From assembly GCA_003833135.1 (NCBI GenBank), contig QZLH01001400.1, positions 8,957-32,234 of the forward strand: DNA of 23,278 nucleotides. The letters are read 5' to 3'. Below are positions 18,551-23,278 of the stretch, one piece after another. Source of the DNA: Oehlia diaphana (taxonomy: Eukaryota > Glomeromycota > Glomeromycetes > Glomerales > Glomeraceae). Each line of letters begins with the position of its first letter. The stretch's first letter is position 1. The notes under the pieces are model-generated. The model ran no database searches and was not told where the DNA came from. It worked only from the letters and a program-made list of their open reading frames with translations. Made by a program: the position numbers and the translations under genes.

Positions 18551-19756
18551 CATCGTGCTAGAGTCACAACAAAACAACGTCAGCAATGGTCAGCACGAGA
18601 GAAGTTAGAGATTGATGGTAGTTGCATATCATGAAAAAGGCCATAGTAAACGATCAACAGCAAATAAGTTTGAAATTTTATCCAAAACAACTTCGTGAGT
18701 GGATTAATAATAAAAAACAACTTATAAAAATAGCTCCATATAGTCAAAGACTTAATAGAGGTGCACGGCCAAAATATCCCGTCTTGAAGTTGAACTTATT
18801 GAATGATTTGAAGAATCTGGAAACAGTTGTTAGTTAAAAAGATTACCACGTCAAGAAAGATTATTCGGATATTAAAGATGTGAAAGTGGTTAATGTTTTT
18901 ATGTCTCGCTATAGTTTGGTTGATAGAAGTTGAACAACAGCTACCCAATGGCTTTCAAAAAATTATGTAGAGTAACAAAGTGAATTTTTTATCATATGTA
19001 TTATTTTGTCGAAGAGAGCATAATTATCCATTATCATCATTCAATTTGCAATAGCTGAACAAAATGGTGCATGAACTATTTCAATTTTTTTAACTGAGCA
19101 TGAACGTTCGAATTTCTCTGTCGTTTTAAATTGTATGGCTGATGGGACGAAATTACTCCAGTGATTATTTTTAAACTTGCAAATATTCCGCGTGAGGATT
19201 TTCCAGATGATGTAACTATCACTAATATGGAAGGTTGGATGAATAAAAACGAGATGATTTGGTGAGTGGATAATGTTTGGACAAAACGTGCAAATCGAGG
19301 CAGTAATCTGAGATTTCTTTTGGTATGGATTCTTTGCTGCACATCTGTAAAACAAAGATTTCTTTCAAAAAAAACTAATAGCGGTCATTCCAGGTGATCT
19401 AACTTCTCGTTTGCAACCACTTAATGTATCATTAAACAAAGGTAATTTTATTTTGGTTTATTTATTGCTTAAATAAATTTATTAAAAAAATTAGTACGAC
19501 ACCATTATAATCTTTGGATTAATGATATTGCGGTATTTCAAATGCAATTAATGGGTCAGAAGACGGCTTGTTTTTTGATTTTAATAAAGTAGAAAGAATA
19601 ATAATACAGGAAGTGGAATTGAAGATGTCGAAAATGATGATAGAGAAAATGAAGGAGACAACGATAATAGTGAAAGAAACTGAGAATGGCCATTATGAAG
19701 AAATGGCTCAACGTAGTGCAGGACTGGAATTAATAGTCGATTATATAAATTTGTAG
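18551..19756 (+). pseudogene. Decayed pogo/Tigger-like transposase
   Basis: Fragments in order, in shifting frames: HRARVTTKQRQQWSAREKLE; YHEKGHSKRSTANKFEI and PKQLREWINNKKQLIKIAPY then LNRGARPKYPVL (CENP-B-like helix-turn-helix DNA-binding part); FMSRYSLVDRS; an NYVE-QSEFF region; NFSVVLNCMADGTKL; PVIIFKLANIPREDFPDD; MNKNEMIW-VDNVWTKRANR; an MDS-like remnant; TSRLQPLNVSLNK; an intron 19442-19494; HHYNLWIND; GISNAINGSEDGLFFDFNKV; and an acidic tail. This is the DDE_1-type transposase layout. The first catalytic Asp region (DETP) is deleted, and the last Asp is Asn (AAT at 19423-19425). Stops at 18804, 18931, 18973 and 19263, several frameshifts and a deletion after WIND show it is dead. The codons at 19568-19756 are partly out-of-frame reading of its tail. 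Confidence 0.75.
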
Positions 19757-20144
19757 CAATTTTAATATTATCATATATATAATTTTGTTCATTGTTTTAT
19801 TTTTGGTTTATGATAATAAAGTTCTTAAAAGTACTGCTAACGATGGTGCCGCATTTTTAACTATATAAAAATTTATAAAAATTCTTTTTTTTTTGATACA
19901 CTATATTAATACCCGTGTCTATACAATAGAGATTGAATAATACCCGGATTTAAATTAATAAAATTTATTTTATATATAGTAAAGTTCACAGAACTTTTAA
20001 AGTGGGGTATGCTTAAAGGAGAATAATTTAGGCAGTGCTAGACGGTAACAAAATATTTAAAGGTTATGTTACTCAACATTTTGGCAAATTGGACTTTCAA
20101 TTCTTCAAATTTTTCTGATTAGCCTTCCAATGCGTGTTTTTATA
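19757..20144. other. Flank of the pogo-like pseudogene
   Basis: AT-rich with no gene. AATACCCG occurs twice (near 19909 and 19940). The right terminal repeat of the transposon should lie here but I could not match it to a left end. Confidence 0.4.
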
Positions 20145-20279
20145 CGGTATTCATCCAAAAATAAGCAACAACTTTTGCACGTAATGCAGGCCAAGATTTA
20201 GTAATGCGGGCCAAAAAAATGCCATAATTCCGCCCATGTTGCTTATTTTCGGGGTTGCTTATTTTCTGATGAATGCGGT
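20145..20279. mobile_element. 135-bp MITE with about 25-bp inverted ends
   Basis: Left end CGGTATTCATCCAAAAATAAG and right end, inverted, ACCGCATTCATCAGAAAATAAG match over most positions, continuing into CAAC. TA dinucleotides flank both sides (20143-20144 and 20280-20281), fitting a Tc1/mariner-type target duplication. Inside are duplicated GTAATGC(A/G)GGCC and TTGCTTATTTTC words. No coding capacity. Confidence 0.7.
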
Positions 20280-21370
20280 TAAATCATTAATTCATTATAC
20301 ACTACGTATCTAGATAAAGCGACGATACTTAAAACATGCGATTTTAGGGGTTATACATGTGTTACATCCAAAATTAGTGAAATTGGGGATATACAGTATA
20401 TGATGTACAGTATGTACTGTATGTAATATGTATAATATGTATTCATTTATAATGGTTATTAATAAAAAAAAAAGTACTAGCCAATCGAATTTGCGATCAA
20501 AACCAGCACCCTTTTGATTGATCAAATATTTCGGATCGCTGATTGGGGCACTACACTATTGGGGGCCCACAATTTCATTAGCCAATACTAAAAAATCCGA
20601 GCGTACTGTTATGTTGATCACTGAATATCTTTTTATGTAACATCATTGTCATAATATAAATGAAGATGCTCTAAAGTAAAGTAGAATAATAATAAAAAAT
20701 AAATAATATAAAATATAAATGTAGTCGCCCAAAGTAAAAAAAAAAAAAAAAAAAAAAAATAATAACGTTAAGGAAATGAATTTTTTTCAAAAAAGAAACA
20801 TCTAAACTGGTTGATATTTATTGATCATCGATAATCATTATTGAACTTTATATAGTAAATTGAATAAATCCTCTTTTATTATTTGTAATGAAAAAATTGA
20901 ATTTTTAAAAAGGAAAGATTAACTTTGAATGAATTATAATTATTTGCTGTTTTTAAATAATGAATAAATAGACAAGTTTCTAGAACATGTATCTTTCGAT
21001 ATCTATTTATAAATCGATGATCTAATGATCTACTGTACCATGTTCTGAACTTGTATTTTACACGTGATAAAATTCTATTATAATCTACATTCTACAGGTG
21101 ATACAAGATATTATTGTTTAAACAGTTCTAGAAAACTTAAAAAGTTTTTGGTATTTATTTTGGAAATCTTTATGATAAGTATTATAAGTTTATAATCATT
21201 AATTAATTTTTCCATATCCGAGGCCGGTCCAAGTATTATTTTATTTAATAAGTATGTAAAAATCGTATTTTTTTAAAAATTTTTTTGAGAATCCAATTAA
21301 TATATCGAATGTTTAATGATTATACTTTAATAATATATATACAGTATAATAATAAAAAAAAATATTATCA
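20280..21370. other. AT-rich gap with a 24-base poly-A tract
   Basis: No gene is supported. 20736-20759 is an uninterrupted run of 24 A, perhaps a retroposon tail, though no element body was recognised before it. Around 20390-20440 there is an alternating ACAGTATA/GTACAGTATGTACTGTATG palindromic stretch. The minus-strand frame at 20310-20525 is not supported. Confidence 0.5.
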
Positions 21371-21470
21371 GCGCGGGCTGTGTGGCTTAGTTTGGCTTTG
21401 TAATCGTACTTCAATGATATTATGCGTCGAGGCGTAAGATAATGAGTTTGTTTATCTGTCTAACCGATTG
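21370..21470 (+). other. Possible tRNA-derived segment
   Basis: A locally GC-rich stretch begins GCGCGGGCTGTG, followed by TGGCTTAGTTTGG, a fair match to a pol III A box. A degraded B-box-like AGTTTGTTTATC lies about 60 bases on. It does not fold as a proper tRNA by eye (no convincing D or acceptor stem). It may be the head of an old tRNA-derived SINE, or chance. Confidence 0.25.
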
Positions 21471-22429
21471 ATCGACATAACATTTTAAAAATAAAAATGA
21501 TTAACTCTATTTGGTTAGTTTCGTATCATTTTATGGTATTTTTAATTTATATCATTTTGTGATATTTATAATTTATTTATTATTATTTTTTTTTAAAAAC
21601 TTTAAATCGAGTTTTTAAAGATATTTATAATTTAAACTATTTTAGGGTTTAAAGGAAATGATTTTTTTTGGACTAGACCGGATTAATATAACCCCACATT
21701 ATCCAATCAAACGTAAAAAATGTTTAAAATTCAAAAATAATACATTTAGTATTCTAGTTCAAGACTAATAAAGATACAAAAGTAATGAAATAAACAAATT
21801 AAATATATTACAGTAAATATATTAAATATTATTTATTATATAATACATATTATTATTTAATTTAAATTAAATGATATGAAAAAAATAAAATGGAACTTTA
21901 AAATATATATTGATCTTGTTCATTTCTAATCAGTTGTGTATGGTTGAAAATAGGTCGTACGATAAAATGATTCTATACCATAAGTTAATACATAAATTTT
22001 GATATTGTTTCCATTCAAGTTTCCTTTTGTGGACAGATTTTCTTTTTTAAAAATTTCATGCGCATGGCACATTTTATTTTGATTGTTTTGCTCACTCCTT
22101 TAGTAATAGAATATTAAAACTGTTACACTTAATCAGTTATTCAGTATAATATTTAAAAATCAAATAAATCCTAATAACACCGTATAATATCACCCTTTAT
22201 ACCATAATGTACCCGTTCCCAGTATTTTATTTGTTGTGCTACGGTAAATCTTCATCTCTAGAAGACAAATAAAAGAATATTTCTGTTCTTAAAAAAATTT
22301 AGAAAAAGAATAAATACCATTAAAAAAAATTTCATTCTGAGGATGCTGCGCCTCAAATCTAGACTCATGACAATCAATTATTACGCAATCGGAATTATAA
22401 ACTCCTTTTATTATGCAGCCAAATAGGAT
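21471..22429. other. AT-rich gap, nothing seen
   Basis: About 960 bases of AT-rich sequence with T- and A-homopolymers. No open frame of note, inverted repeat or family was recognised. Confidence 0.5.
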
Positions 22430-22478
22430 CACGCAGTCACGCAGTCACGCAGTCACGCGGTCACGCAGTCAACGCAGT
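22430..22478. repeat. 8-bp microsatellite CACGCAGT, six units
   Basis: CACGCAGT is repeated at 22430, 22438, 22446, 22454 (with one change, CACGCGGT), 22462 and 22470 (CAACGCAGT, one base longer). It is GC-rich against the background. The end of a minus-strand frame at 22453-22650 runs into it (VDCVTA), but that frame is hydrophobic, unsupported and likely chance. Confidence 0.9.
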
Positions 22479-23170
22479 CAGAGTACAAACTATCGAAATA
22501 TTTTTGACGCATTACATCATTTGGATTAAATATTACATACACTACCCAGAAAGAAGTCAGTAAGGAACCGTAAATTACAATAATCATTACGAAAATTATC
22601 CTTCTATATAAAATCATTTGTAATATTTTATGGTTTATTAAATGAATCAAGATTTTTAACGAAAAGTGAAAAGTATGTATTTAATTTTAAATGAAATTAT
22701 TTATCGACGGAAATTTTTAAAATATTATTGAAATTTATCATCAAATAAATGGAAATAGTCTATAAATTACACACATTTAACAAAGATGATTGGCTAAAGA
22801 ACAAAATTATAATCTTCGGGTTCTGGCCACAATATAAAAAAGCTAGAAATAACAAATTTTGATTATGTTTTTGGAGGTTGGAAATCATTTTTAATATTAA
22901 CATCGTCTTTAATTGTAAGAATTCGACATCGTGAGGCTGGAGACAAGACTTTGGAAATTAATATATATTAAGTAAAGAAAAACGTCTAAAAACCGGTTTG
23001 AACACATATGATCAATTCGATCATCGATCACTCGTTATGACAAATATTACAAATAATTATTATACCGGTTAAAAATAAACTTTTGAGCAACTATCTTCCC
23101 CTTCCACGTTTAAGTCTCATATATTATATATCTTATAAAAAATCTAAATTCTGTTAAAATAGCCCTATAA
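22479..23170. other. AT-rich gap before the edge array
   Basis: No gene recognised. AACCGGT near 22991 and ACCGGTT near 23065 form a small inverted pair with GATCAATTCGATCATCGATC between them. Confidence 0.45.
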
Positions 23171-23174
23171 AAAA

Positions 23175-23261
23175 TAAATGTCCGGAAAATGTCTACGAAA
23201 ATGTCCGGAAACTGTCCAGAATAAATCTGGAATGTCCAGAAATTGTCCGGAAAATGTCTAC
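23175..23261. repeat. Degenerate GTCCGGAAA array at the window edge
   Basis: Units around AAATGTCCGGA and ATTGTCCAGA recur about every 11-16 bases, and TGTCCGGAAAATGTCTAC occurs exactly twice (23179-23196 and 23244-23261). It resembles in style the arms of the foldback element at 15995-16783 but with a different unit. It may be one arm of an element continuing beyond the window. Confidence 0.65.
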
Positions 23262-23278
23262 TTTTTGCTACAGGTTTG

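Noticed and set aside
22430..22478. A CRISPR-like array from the CACGCAGT repeats
   Set aside because: Units are contiguous 8-mers without spacers and the genome is eukaryotic; it is a microsatellite.

Overview
The window looks like nuclear DNA of an arbuscular mycorrhizal fungus (Glomeromycotina, Rhizophagus-like). The reasons are: very AT-rich sequence, short introns bounded by GTAAG..YAG, an F-box/leucine-rich protein and a TKL-like kinase of the kinds hugely expanded in these fungi, and a dense litter of decayed DNA transposons. This assignment rests on recognising protein families from memory; no search was run.

Layout. Positions 1-2296 are non-coding and hold two hairpins, a relic of an F-box 3' end (461-533) and an A-rich, strand-asymmetric degenerate array (about 840-1560). 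An intact single-exon F-box gene (2297-3925, minus) and a spliced protein kinase gene (4898-5981, plus) are divergently arranged and are the only two genes I consider potentially functional. From 6547 to 9212 the minus strand carries remnants. The main one is a five-exon gene with an RG-rich N-terminus whose exons all join in phase 1 but which contains three internal TGA codons. From 9889 to 13623 there is a 511-bp hAT-type MITE placed against the start of a 3.2-kb decayed gene of a multicopy family with Tnp2/Plavaka-like features. At 14392-14631 there is a detached piece that reads like the missing C-terminal tail of the kinase family.

From 14990 to 20279 the window is mostly mobile DNA. It holds a foldback hAT MITE with a perfect 8-bp target duplication, a larger foldback element whose arms are arrays of TTCnnGAA-like units, a GC-rich-ended inverted-repeat element, a possible further element, a decayed pogo/Tigger-like transposase with a lost catalytic Asp, and a 135-bp MITE. 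The rest (20280-23278) is AT-rich with a poly-A tract, a weak tRNA-like segment, an 8-bp microsatellite and, at the right edge, a degenerate GTCCGGAAA array.

How it fits together. Two host genes of expanded families sit next to a nest of transposons, several of which inserted near or into genes. The most notable cross-cutting signal is that most internal stops in the three decayed genes are TGA or TAG codons that single C-to-T changes, on one strand or the other, would produce. This looks like cytosine deamination, from methylation or a RIP-like process, acting on repeats. I found no complete unknown defence or biosynthetic system. The best novelty candidates are this deamination pattern, the foldback element with HSE-like arrays, and the possibly split kinase gene.
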